This document shows, in pieces, positions 53,856-64,000 of a stretch of 64,000 nucleotides of DNA (position 1 is the first letter of the stretch; the number at the start of each line of letters is the position of its first letter). Position numbers and translations under genes: made by a program. Origin of the DNA: Eudromia elegans (Eukaryota; Chordata; Aves; Tinamiformes; Tinamidae). The stretch is from positions 2,929,302-2,993,301 of the forward strand of contig PTEX01000032.1 of the NCBI GenBank assembly GCA_003342815.1. The letters run 5' to 3'. Below the pieces are notes generated by a model that saw nothing but the letters and a program-made list of their open reading frames with translations, made no database searches and was not told the DNA's origin.

Positions 53856-55146
53856 ATAGAATCATAGAATCATAGAACGGCTAGGGTTGGAAGGGACCTG
53901 TAGAGGTCATCTAGTCCAACCCCCCTGCACACGCAGGGTCCCCTAGAGCATGTGGCACAGGGTGATGTCCAGGCGGCTTTTGAAGATCTCCAGAGAAGGA
54001 GACTCCACCACCTCTCTGGGCAGCCTGTTCCAGGGCTCTGTCACCCTCACCGTTAAGAAATTCTTCCTCAAGTTCCTGTGGAACTTTTGGTGCCTCAATT
54101 TTTGGCCATTTCCCCTAGTTCTATCACTAGCCACCACTGAGAAGAGGCCAGCCCCCTCCTCCTCACTCCCTGTCTTGAGATATTTATATACATTGATCAG
54201 ATCCCCTCTCAGTCTTCTCTTCTCCAGGCTGAAGAGGCCCAGCTCTCTCAGCCTTTCCTCATAGGGCAGATGTTCCAGACCCCTAATCATCTTTGTGGCC
54301 CTGCGCTGGACTCTCTCTAGTAGCTCCACGTCCCTCCTGCACTGGGGAGCCCAGAACTGCACACAGTACTCGAGGTGCGGCCTCACCAGGGCTGAGTAGA
54401 GGGGCAGAATCACCTCCCTCGACCTGCTGGAGACGCTCTGCTTAATGCACCCCAGGATCCCATTGGCCTTCTTGGCCACGAGGGCACACTGCTGCCTCAT
54501 GGTCAACTTGTCGTCCACCATGACGCCCAGGTCCCTCTCTGCGGGGCTGCTCTCCAGGAGGTCGGTCCCCAGCCTGTAGGCATGTCTAGGGTTATTCCTC
54601 CCCAGGTGCAGGACCCTACACTTGCCCTTGTTGAACTTCATGAGGTTACTCGCCGCCCAGCTGTCCAGTCTGTCCAGGTCCCTCTGGATGGCAGCGCAGC
54701 CCTCAGGGCTGTCAGCTATTCCTCCCAGCTTAGTATCATCAGCAAACTTGCTGAGGGAGCACTCCATCCCTTCATCTAGGTCATTAATGAATAAATTGAA
54801 CAGGACCGGACCAAGGACTGACCCCTGGGGGACACCACTATCCACAGGCCTCCAGCTGGATTCGGCACCGCCGATTACTACTCTCTGGGCCCTGTCATTT
54901 AGCCAGTTCCTAATCCACCTCACTGTCCACTCATCTAACCCACTCTTCTGGAGCTTGCCCAGGAGGATGCCGTGAGGGACGGTGTCAAAAGCCTTACTGA
55001 AGTCCAGATAGATCACATCCACCGCTCTGCCCTCATCTATCCATCTAGTCACCCCATCATAGAAGGCTATCAGGTTAGTCAAGCATGATCTCCCCTTGGT
55101 GAACCCATGCTGGCTACTCCTGAGCACCTTCTTCTCCTTCATGTGC
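53856..55146 (-). mobile_element. CR1 LINE, 5'-truncated, with an intact reverse-transcriptase reading frame
   Basis: Minus-oriented CR1 about 1.29 kb long. Its 3' end (plus-strand 53856-53880) carries tandem CATAGAAT units, the typical CR1 tail. The body is a single open frame (see the separate entry), and truncation falls near 55146. It lies 5' of the V exon of the Ig-five-span gene, probably in its first intron or promoter region. Confidence 0.95.
53943..55142 (-). CDS. CR1 reverse transcriptase, C-terminal 399 codons, uninterrupted
   Basis: The protein carries reverse-transcriptase blocks in order: [13 protein letters not shown] (catalytic Asp), [20 protein letters not shown] and FADDTKLGG (catalytic Asp pair). 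The thumb and C-terminal region typical of CR1 follow ([40 protein letters not shown]). The endonuclease domain and the N-terminal part of the reverse transcriptase are missing, so the copy cannot move by itself. The long frame without stops shows that the insertion is comparatively young. Confidence 0.93.
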   Translation of the reverse strand: MKEKKVLRSSQHGFTKGRSCLTNLIAFYDGVTRWIDEGRAVDVIYLDFSKAFDTVPHGILLGKLQKSGLDEWTVRWIRNWLNDRAQRVVIGGAESSWRPVDSGVPQGSVLGPVLFNLFINDLDEGMECSLSKFADDTKLGGIADSPEGCAAIQRDLDRLDSWAASNLMKFNKGKCRVLHLGRNNPRHAYRLGTDLLESSPAERDLGVMVDDKLTMRQQCALVAKKANGILGCIKQSVSSRSREVILPLYSALVRPHLEYCVQFWAPQCRRDVELLERVQRRATKMIRGLEHLPYEERLRELGLFSLEKRRLRGDLINVYKYLKTGSEEEGAGLFSVVASDRTRGNGQKLRHQKFHRNLRKNFLTVRVTEPWNRLPREVVESPSLEIFKSRLDITLCHML

Positions 55147-58100
55147 CTGGAAGCATCACCATCCTAGTCTTCAGTTGTGTTATGGGCACGCATGTGATGT
55201 TAAATGTCAGTGACTTCAATCTAACCCACTTTGAGGCTAGCAAAAATTGCAATAACTCAGGCTGGAAAACACTTCCTGAAAAATCCTCTTGCAACTGTAA
55301 ACCCTTCTGTAATGAGTGTGTGGTGCTTCCTTGTACTGCATTTTGCAGGGAGCTCCTTGCCCTTCCCCTCCTACGTCAGCAGGCATTTGGAGTTCATATT
55401 AAAGGGGAAGCAAAAATAAAGAGGCGATTTATTTGCATCTGCTCATGGCCAATGTTTTGTTTAAGCCTAAGTCAGAAGTCGGGGGGGGATGGTGAACATT
55501 TTTAATGGCTTCCATAAAGAGAAATTTCTGTCTTACACCAAGTTCAACAGCAATGCAAACAGGAAGCCCTTTTCAGAAGGGCGGCGGTGGTTTCGTTGCA
55601 AATTTTAACTCAAACTTAGGCTAGCAGCGATAAGAATTGGCCCCATGAAGATAAGCATGCCTACGTCTGTAACATTTCTTCTTTAGTCTGTAGCATCTCC
55701 CCCATGTTTTGCTATCTTTGATATTTATATATTTATTCCTATAGGTATATTTATGGATAATTCTATTGCTATTTCCCTATTGGAAAAGCTCGCTAAGGCA
55801 AAGGCACAAACAGCAACACTCTTGACTGTCAGCACGTTACGAAGGAGCCGCTTTAGGGCTCTCTACTACAGTGGTCCTTGTGTCTCCTGTACTGTTTTGT
55901 GCAGTTTGTAGCAACCCAACATCAGCCCCTGATATGTGCTCTGAATTTGCTGCTTTCGCCTCCCACACTGCGCATAGCTTACAGCTGTCCATGTAAAATA
56001 AAACCATAAAAGGCATTCTGCATGCATAGGGAACATACAGTTCAAGTGGGTAGCAGTCATGAGGAGCTCATCTGTTCCAGCCATCTCACCCTGTATCATC
56101 TTGTGGGCGCCCACAGCAGCTCCCCAGCTGCTTGCTCCCCAGGGCTGATGAGGGTGCCTGGCCTCAGGCAGGGTGCAGCCACTTGGCATCCCTGGAATTG
56201 GATAAATAAAAGAAGGAGGAGCCACCAGTTGTCCTAAAACCCAGACTGACTGGAATGAGAAATCAGTGGGGGCAACCCTGTGTATACTTTCCTCTGGCCT
56301 TCTACACTGCTAATACTGTACTAGGAAGAAATAAAAGGCACGCGAGATTGCAAAGGGGGTGCACACACACACACACACACACGTGGGGGTTCCATCTGGC
56401 ACCGTGAGGTCCTTCAGTAAGGACCTAACAGAGGCATCGCGGGCCGATCCTCTGCCCTGTGTCTGCTGAGCCCTGGTCAACAGAAGAATGGCCGGCAGGG
56501 CGGGTAGCAAACCCAGTGGGGAGAAAAAAGGAGAATGCTACTCACCAGTAACGATCGGCAACCGAAGACAGAAGAAACAAATACGATCAACTCCTCCATG
56601 GGCCGGCCAGGCTCGCCAGCTTCCCGCCTGGAAAGGCGATGGCAGAGGGAAAGCTGTCCCGAAGCAGCTCTGTTCTGGAGCTGGCGGTGGGGGAGCAGCC
56701 CCCTGCTCCGGGTAGCCCCAAGGGCCTCGCCACTGTCGGGGAGAGGCACAGGGAGGAAAGGGGCTCCCACATGCGGGAGAGCTGAGGGAGCCCTTGCAGA
56801 AACGCTCTGCTAGCGGAGGATGGGGGAGGGGAGGAGAGGAAGTATGGTGAGATAAACAGAAACCGGCTGTCAGGGTACGCCTAAAAGCACTCCCAGCAAC
56901 TTGTGGTTTGAGGGGAGAAACCTGAGGGCGCAGGTGAGGACCTCCCTTCTACTGACAAAGCACAAGGGCAGCCGGGGCCGTTGGTGGGAGTAGCAGCCCC
57001 GTGCATTGCACACACCTGTGTCTCATTCCCTGTCCTCGCGGCACCAGCACTGCAGCAGCTCTGCTCCCAGGTGTATCCCATCAAGTGCTGAAACAGTTGT
57101 AATCTTTCGGCTGCTTCATCCTTTCGTTCAGTCTCCAGGTGGAGCTGGCTGTTAGGGCCATGGCTGCCACCTAAGTGCCTGTGCAAGCTTGGTGCTCTTT
57201 TCCAAAGGAGAGACCTCCTTTGTGTTGCTCATGCTGCTCCTCAGGAGGACACTTAAAGATACTCAGGTCCATCTTTGGAGACACTATCAGGGAGCCTCCC
57301 TCTCCCGGCTTCCTCCATCTCAGGCATTTTTGGTTTCTCCAAGGTTGAACTTCGTGTCCCAGCCCCACAAGCTGTGCACCAAGACCCCCTTGCTGGGGAC
57401 CCCTTCTCCCAGCTCCCCCTCGGACCACCTCTGTGCTCGTTTAGCCTCAGGAACAGATGCTCTCTGTTTATTAGCATTCCAAGCCGCCATCCCAAGCAAA
57501 CACTGCCCTTGGTGAAACCTTGCATCTGGCCTGCTCGGCGTGGCTTTGACTCTTTATCGTGCTAGACTAATTTGCTTTTTCTATTTTTTTTTTTAACCTT
57601 AATGGTATAATGAAGACCACACAGACCTACAAAGTCAATAAGTAACTCATGTTCCCCGCTGCTACCAGGCAACTGAGAAGTCAGACAGAAATAAGCATGC
57701 ATGGTCCACACCTCCCAGGTGAGCTTTTTCCATCAGTTACCAATTAGAGCTTCCTGTGGCTTTGTGGTTACATTGCCTTTATCATTATGCCGTTATGGAA
57801 ACATCAGTCAGATTCAAGTGCACTTTCTCTTGGGCTGGTTGTCAGGTTTCCTGCATATAGTACTGTACATGCTCCACTCCCTTAGTATGATTATCTAAAG
57901 GGGAACTGGGAGGACACCTGGAATGTCATAGAAAGGGGGGTATTCTTACTCTTCCCTTTAAGACCGTTGCAATCTGTTGTTCTCCGATTCTGGCAAGAAG
58001 CTGAGGGCGGATGGGGAAACGAAAGCCGCAACGAGCCCTGGGGCCTCTCACAGTTTAACGCTCACAGTTTACAGCTAAAACTCACGCGGTTTCAGCGCAT

Positions 58101-58527
58101 GGCAGTGAAACAACAGGCAGTTCACAGTGTCTACCCCCAACTTCCTGATTTTAGTGCGCGTTTCTCTTCACGACACCATCTTCTCTCCTTTCTGATACCC
58201 AGCGGCGTGCTCGTGCTAAGTTAGGTTTTTGGACAAGGCGCTCCTAAAAAGGACCTTTCCCATGGAAGTTAACAGTTTTTCCCCAAGGATTTGGTAACAC
58301 GGGCTCAGGAGCAGTTGTTTCCCTATGCCGTGGGGAGGCTGAGGAGCGGAGGTGAGACCCCCCCAGAGCCAGCACTGCCCCAGACCACGGGCAGGAGGGC
58401 AGTCCCTGCATACCCATCATCCATATGTTGCCTGACCGAGGTGCAAAGCTGCTGTTGTCTATTTGAAACATGTCAGAGCTGGGGCCCTGGTACCACGTGC
58501 TGCTTGCACGGAGACATTTACATGTAC
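55147..58527. other. Intergenic or 5' region of the Ig-five-span gene, no exon confirmed
   Basis: A CA-dinucleotide microsatellite is at 56362-56382. GC-rich sequence around 56590-56820 with a strong minus-strand donor (TTACTG|gtgagt, 56529) could be a promoter and untranslated exon, but its phase does not fit the V exon as coding sequence. An AATAAA on the minus strand at 57467-57472 could serve the second five-span gene. Confidence 0.3.
56362..56382. repeat. CA-dinucleotide microsatellite
   Basis: About ten tandem CA units. Confidence 0.95.
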
Positions 58528-58588
58528 CTGGTAGATTGAAGAGCATGTGGACACCACTTTGTGTTGTCAGAAGCAGAGGCAGCAGCAT
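58528..58588 (-). other. Candidate signal-peptide exon for the first Ig-five-span gene
   Basis: An ATG opens a hydrophobic start (MLLPLLLTTQSG), and after 61 nt a CAG|gtacat donor follows in phase 1, the phase that the V exon at 52943 needs. The hydrophobic core is short, the implied intron is 5.6 kb long and contains a CR1. An alternative phase-1 exon at 53742-53796 is less hydrophobic. Neither is proven. Confidence 0.2.
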
Positions 58589-59069
58589 AAGGGAGCTGAA
58601 TGTGGGTGGTGCTGCTGACCGCCTACCCCAAGCTCTGAGGCAGGAATGGTCCTTTTGCAGAGGTGGTAGAGGACAAGACTCACTTGGGGTAGCAAATCAG
58701 TGTGACCCTCCTTGATCCACCAGGCCCAGGACAGGCAGCGAGGGCGGCTGCTGGAGGGTAAGGAGGAATGCACACAGGCATAAGGATTAGGTGGTAGAGA
58801 ACTGTCTGTGCACCAGGTAGCACGCAGGCAGGCACAGCCCCCCTTGGCAGCACGGAGGGGTGAGGTGAACATATTTGGTTACCCATGTACGCTTAAAAGA
58901 GGAGACAGCCTCATTATCACAACAAATGAGCAGAAGAGTGTTTCAGCTACTTGCTTGCTTGGAAGTAACATTTCCTTATTTGCACCTTGTTTTAGAGAGA
59001 GAAAAAAAGGCAAAAATGAACTCTCAGTAACAAAACCGAAAAGGAGTAGACTTTTTTAATTGCCATTAT

Positions 59070-59245
59070 CTATCTATCTATATATATGTAATAAAGATCA
59101 CTCTTATTACAGAGGCTGCGCCCAGTGAACCTTGGACAGCGACAGGCTCTGCAAGCAGGAGGATGTTTGCAGTTACTCAGCCCACATGGGAAATACTTCC
59201 AGCCTCTAATGGGTTGAAACAGGATCCTTGATGATTTGCCAGAGC
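59070..59245 (-). other. Candidate last exon (cytoplasmic tail) of the second Ig-five-span gene
   Basis: A strong acceptor (CTTCCTTGCAG) at 59246 opens a frame in the phase required by the fifth membrane exon. It encodes about 58 residues, including HPPACRACRCP, with TAG at 59070-59072 and an ATTAAA 10-15 nt beyond it. The sequence does not resemble the lysine-rich tail of the paralogue, so this is a phase-consistent guess. Confidence 0.25.
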
Positions 59246-60391
59246 CTGCAAGGAAGAGTTGGCGAGGTATGCTGAGCATCGCTGGAGCTGCCCATTGCCG
59301 CCTCTGCGTAGGACCGAACCTGGGCTCATCCTGTTCCTTAAAGGAGAGCACTTTGTCCACTGGCAGCCTCACCGCCCCCTCCAGCTCCATGGACATCTCT
59401 TAGGGCCCCCAAGCCATGTGAATGACCTGCTGAATATGGATAACCCCAGAGAGGTGGAGATCCTGGCAGCGAGTGCCATGGAGCTGTTGCCTGCTGTGTG
59501 GAGGGAAAGGGCAATACGGTGCTGAGCATCTCCTACATTGGGCAGAGGCAAGAAGAGGGGTGAAGTTTCCTCTCTGCGCCCAACTATTTCCTGGCTCCCA
59601 GCCTTATCAAGGCACTGCAAATGGCCTCGTTCCTCTGCGGTTGTCTTTGCCCAAGGCTGTTTTGGGGAAGAAGAGCTGAGGTGGTGTTGGTGAGGCTGGG
59701 GCAGGAGTGGGATCTGCCCTGGGACTCTCCTGTGATGCTCGCACATGGGCTAAGCCTCATCTGCAGCACCACCGAGATGCAGAGAACTTGGAAAAATCAG
59801 CAGGAATTGGGGCTTGAAAGGATCAGCGCTTAACCCTTGAACAAGAGCTTTGTGGAGAGAACGGAGCAGATGCTCAGGCCAGATCTCTGCCAGAACCAAC
59901 TCCTCAGGCTGAGAGTGAAATGAGGAGCTGGAAAGGCAGAGCTGGACCACATCTGTCTTTGGGTCTGTGACTTGAGGCAGATTAGGTCATGTACACCTCT
60001 GTTTTCACTTCAAGGCAATCAAAATTAATGTGGAACAAGATAAGAGATTAACCTGTGTTTGTCCACCCAACTGGAATCATTTTCCTCTTCCCGACAACTC
60101 CTTCCCTGAGTTGTGTGATCTGCAAGACAGGAAGTCTGTTCCCAGGTGACAGAAGAAACGTATGAGAGGCGCCGTGCATACAGTACAGGATGTTACATTG
60201 GAAAAGGTGTTTGAAGCTCATGGGGAAGGGAAAAGGTAACTTGAGAGGCCTTGGGGTCCCGAGATCTTAGCAAAGGCCAGACCAATTAAGGTTTAATAAT
60301 TCACACGACCATTATGTGGGGAGAGGGCTGCTACACTGCTGGACAGCAGGTGCCCAAAGGCTCAGGGAAATTAGGGGGCAGGGGCACTTAC

Positions 60392-63300
60392 AGCGTAGGA
60401 AGATTGCAAGGATGGGGAGGGCAGACACCGCCGCCGTGCTGACCGCCAGGATGGTCACGTCCACAAACTCCGTGCAGCCCTGCTCTGTCATTCAAACAGG
60501 CAAAAGGAGGGCACGACACTCAGCCCGAGCCAGAAAGAGAAAAATAGAAAAATAGAAAGTGAAAGGGTTTCAGTCAAAAATTGATCATAGCTGCTCAAAA
60601 TGTGATGTCTTTTCACAAAAGCTTCAAAAGAGCATGTGACAAATGTGGACTTTTCCCCTGGGGCTCTTATTTCATCTCTCCAGATGCCCCAATCTGGGGG
60701 ATTTTTTGGGGGCAGACTCAAAGAGAAATAGAGAGCATGCACATCATGGCCAAGTCTTCATTTCAATGGGACAGATCTGTGAGGGCTTTCCAGACCTTGG
60801 CAATCTGAGTGCCGGCCCCTAGATCACGCCTTCTCACCGTGGCGATGGTAGATATTCTTCATCAGGAAGCTGGTAGTGAGCACCACCGAGAGCACCCCTC
60901 CAGGAGCAGCGTAGCCCATCGTGCGCTGTACTGGCGAGGGGAAGAGACGACGCAGCGTTACCGGGTGGCCACAGGCACCTGCAGCAGACGCAGGGCTGCC
61001 CTGGCCCACGGGGGACCCGCTTGTGACCTACAGGGGACTTTCACTGCTCCAAAGCTCAGCTCTGCGTTCTGTGAAGTAAAACTCTCAACAAGGCTGCATT
61101 TGGGGCACTTTCTAGCAATTTGACAGAACTTTAGGACAGAATTGCAGCAGAAGGAAAAATAACATTTTCATTAAAATCATGAAAGGCGAGACCTTTGGCA
61201 AAATAACCCTCTCCATCGGCCAGTTTTCCCTCCATCCCTACCCTCCTCAGTGGAGCAGCTCACCTGTTTTGCTTTTGAGATGGATGAGCTTTTCAGGCTG
61301 GAAAGTCACGGTGGCAGAGACCAGGAATGTTACCACAATCACATACACGAGGATGATCTCGGGCAGAATGAAGGCAATAGACGGGCCTGAGAGAAGACAG
61401 CACAAGGGTCAAAACCAGCTCTGCATTTGCCCTATTTACCGCCTTCATGGTTTTGCAGATGTCAATCGCATCCCTTCCCCACCCTCTCCTTTCCGAGTGT
61501 TTCATTCAGACATCCCAAAGCTCTAACTCTTCCAGGAGGCCTTTACCCTATATATATATATATATCCTATATATAATATTTATATATTTAGGGCATGGAT
61601 TTCTCTTGCATGCTGCACCCTGCGTGGGTGGAAGGAGTCGGGGCTGGAGTCCGCAGAGCACCCCAACGCGACCGCCCCCAGCCCACCTCGTACCTTCCTC
61701 GCGCATCCAGAGGATCAAGGCGGCGCTCGCCAGGCCGGAGGAGACGCACACCAGCCCGCACGTGTAGGCGCTGAGCCACCGCCACAGCTCCCCCCCTGCA
61801 CGGGCAGAGCGCTGCTGCAGTGACATCCCGAGACATCCCGAGACATCCCGCGCCATGCAGCCCTCCTCCCCCAGGTGCCACGGGGTACCCGGGACGCTTA
61901 TGGGGACCGACCGAGGCCATGTGGGTCCGAGAGGAGACCTGCCCCTCGGGACGGGAGTGAGGATGCTCAGGACCATCAGACAGTACTCGCCTCCTGCCCA
62001 TGCGCCTTCACTCAGCCTGAATAAATAGGGACTTACTTGGATGGGTTTCCAGCCTGTACGACTCTTAGCCTGTGTCACTATTTCTCCCGTTTCTTCTTGT
62101 ATTTCCTTCAGGGTTGCAATAGTAATAACTCCTGGGAAACTTCCTTTTCTATAAAAATGTCACTCAACTCTGTCTAACAAAAATGTCTAGAAGGTGCTAA
62201 TAGACTAAAATCAGAGTTTTTTTCTGTTAAAAAAAATAGCCCAAGGAAGATTCTCTCTTTATTCCTGTTCAGATCTGATACATGAGAATGAGGCAAGATG
62301 TTGAGACAGCTGGAAGGGGACATTTAACTATCATTTTTTCCCAAAGGAAGATAAGTTTCTCCACCCTCCCTCGCAGCATTTTCAGCATCATCCCTAGCAG
62401 ACTCACTTATCCTTTGCTTTTCTGATTGGCAGACAGGGAAAATTAAGCCCCATCCTGAGACGGCAGTAAAGACCACAGCAACCACTGCAATCCGCAGCGC
62501 ATCTTGTAAGGTTGGAGAGAGACCTGGAAAAAGAGGAGCCAAGAATCAGGCCACCAGCAGGACCGTCATAGTGTGCTCCTTGTCAACGGGACAGACTTGC
62601 TTTATTTGCCATCTGGTGGCCAAATTAGTGCTTGCCGCTGCAGGCTCCGGTTCATGAAAGGCCCGGCCTGGGAGAGGTGGTGCCACATGTACTTTGGTCA
62701 CTATCTCCTGGGATATCTCCTGCCCATCACCCTAGTCATGGTGGCAGTGATAGTCTGGAGAGGCCACAGCACCTTCTGCAGGAGGGAAGAGCCAGGCTCC
62801 CATTGCCATCCTGCCCAGGATGTACCCAGGCAGAAGTGGTGGGAGATGATGAGGGAAATGATGACGGTGGGAGATGGAAGGGGTCATGTGGGGTGCTGGA
62901 GGACAGAAAGGAGACCCCAACCCTGCTTGTTGGCAGTGCTGTGCCAGGCAGCCACTGTGAGGTTGCACTCTCAAGAGTAGACTGGGAATTGCCAGTCATC
63001 CTACCACAGAAGAACAACAGCTCCTGTCAGCTCCCCAGGATTCACCCTTGGACCATAATGTCCTGGGAAGGCTGGCCAAGCCTTTAGGGGGGTAGAGGCA
63101 GAGGGATGGAGTTATAACACCCAGTGAACCATGGGGAGACACGGAGAGCAGGAGTGGTGGGAGTGGATCCCTTTGGCAGCTCATGGAAAGCAGCAGTTTC
63201 CTGATGGCATTTTTTAGCCACACTGGTCGTGCCACAATCCCCAGGTCAGAAGCCAACACCGAGCAGTGATCACCTGCAATGGTCACGTTCAGGGAGGCCT

Positions 63301-63543
63301 CCTGCCAGCTTATCCCATTGCTGGCATTGCAGGAGTAGGAACCGCAGTCCGACTTCTGCACCTTCCTCAGGTACAAAACACTGATGCTGCTGGAGAGATA
63401 GAAACCTCTGTCCGGGGGAAGGGGCTGCCCATCCTTCTTCCAGGCAATGGTGTCCACTTTGCCCTCAGCCACGTCACAGAGCACCTCGATGGTGGACTGT
63501 GCCACTGGATCACTGCTCCGGAGTCGAGGGGGAGAGATGGGCT
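60392..63543 (-). CDS. Second Ig-five-span protein, partial (5' end outside window)
   Basis: Exons 63274-63543 (C2), 62407-62523, 61694-61795, 61264-61386, 60838-60930 and 60392-60484 (one helix each) encode 266 residues. All junctions are phase 1. The C2 domain (AEGKVDTIAWKKDG, DCGSYSC, ISWQEASLNV) is a clear paralogue of the one at 50285-50554. Helix exons pair with those of the first gene in order and length. Shared features are GL.P and EKQ around helix 1, RW and LV.VSS in exon 2, L..LKSK after helix 3, NI after helix 4 and E.GC before helix 5. Basic residues follow helices 1 and 3, giving the same topology. A V-like exon is expected beyond 64000. The last helix exon ends at a good GTAAGT donor, so a tail exon must follow; one candidate is at 59070-59245. 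Confidence 0.82.
61549..61590. repeat. TA-dinucleotide microsatellite
   Basis: TA repeats interrupted by CC, in the intron between the second and third helix exons of the second Ig-five-span gene. Confidence 0.9.
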
Positions 63544-64000
63544 CTGGAAAGGGGGCAGAGACACCAACACGTCTGTCAGACAGGACCTGGAGCATCTGCA
63601 GTGGGGAGCTGGTGGGAACCAAGGACACAAAGCTGTCTACAATGGGGCAAACACAGGTATCTGCCTGCAGGACTGCCCGTGGACGGGCATCTAGCACAGA
63701 CACAGCATCATACAGGGCTGCTCTGTTTTCTGTGTTTTGTTGTCTTTCTCCAGAGAGTGATATTATGGAGAAAGCTATGTGCTATTTACAATGTACTGTT
63801 AGCACTGTGATAGCACCTGTGAATAGCAAAACAACAAAACAACACAAAACAAAAACGAACAAAAAACCAAACAGCCCATCAGTCAACCTAAGGGCTTAGT
63901 TTCCACTATGATCAGAGAGGGAAATTTTTGCAACTTCTGCAGAAATCCACTAACTCCATCAGCTCGCCCCTGTGCCCCTGCAAAGGCTGCCCAAGGTGCT
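63544..64000. other. Intron of the second Ig-five-span gene
   Basis: No V-like exon is visible. A simple A-rich AAAAC tract covers about 63826-63868. The upstream exons should lie to the right of the window. Confidence 0.5.

Noticed and set aside
56529-56586. A possible first coding exon (MEELIVFVSSVFG) for the Ig-five-span gene
   Set aside because: It ends in phase 0 while the V exon needs phase 1, so it cannot be joined in frame. It may be an untranslated exon at most.

Overview
This is vertebrate nuclear DNA, most likely from a bird. Four CR1 LINE fragments are present, three of them with recognisable bird-type 3' tails built on ATTCTATG-like units. Introns are short, promoters are CpG-rich, and every confident gene is spliced with vertebrate GT-AG (once GC-AG) junctions. 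A crocodilian or turtle cannot be excluded from sequence alone. There is one assembly gap (310 N, 24594-24903).

Layout. Positions 436-1460 (minus) hold a compact two-exon gene for a small secreted peptide, with a TATA-like box, signal peptide and poly-A signal. I do not recognise it. Positions 1.5-7.8 kb are mostly intergenic, with two doubtful exons at 3.2-3.9 kb and tandem repeats. Positions 8061-13518 (minus) hold a complete seven-exon class II cytokine receptor that looks most like an interferon-gamma receptor 1 paralogue. Its stop codon sits inside a 60-bp minisatellite. Positions 17127 to about 24900 (minus) hold FAAH2, with exons 2-11 readable and exon 1 in the gap. A CpG island with five regularly spaced YY1-like motifs lies behind it. 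Positions 28303-34037 (minus) hold a three-exon TMEM47-like four-span membrane protein.

From 37 kb to the window end lies a cluster of CD2/HEPACAM-like immunoglobulin genes. A plus-strand gene (37322-40908) encodes two Ig domains and one transmembrane segment. Two minus-strand paralogues (47366-52943 and 60392-63543) encode a related C2 Ig domain followed by five consecutive single-transmembrane exons. The first also has a V-like domain and ends in a lysine/glutamate-rich tail. The second runs off the right edge.

The Ig-plus-five-span pair is the most interesting part of the window. Its architecture is that of CD47, but its Ig domains belong to the CD2/SLAM/HEPACAM type. The C2 exon is exactly 270 nt in all three genes. 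The five membrane exons match in length between the two paralogues (114/117, 102/102, 123/123, 96/93, 93/93 nt), and every junction readable is phase 1. Charges in the loops fit one topology: Ig outside, tail inside. A cysteine in the last outer loop and an extra cysteine in the C2 domain occur in both five-span proteins. The extra C2 cysteine is absent from the single-span paralogue.

The genes do not form an operon or pathway. The common thread is immune-type cell-surface receptors (a cytokine receptor and an Ig cluster) interspersed with FAAH2 and a TMEM47-like gene.
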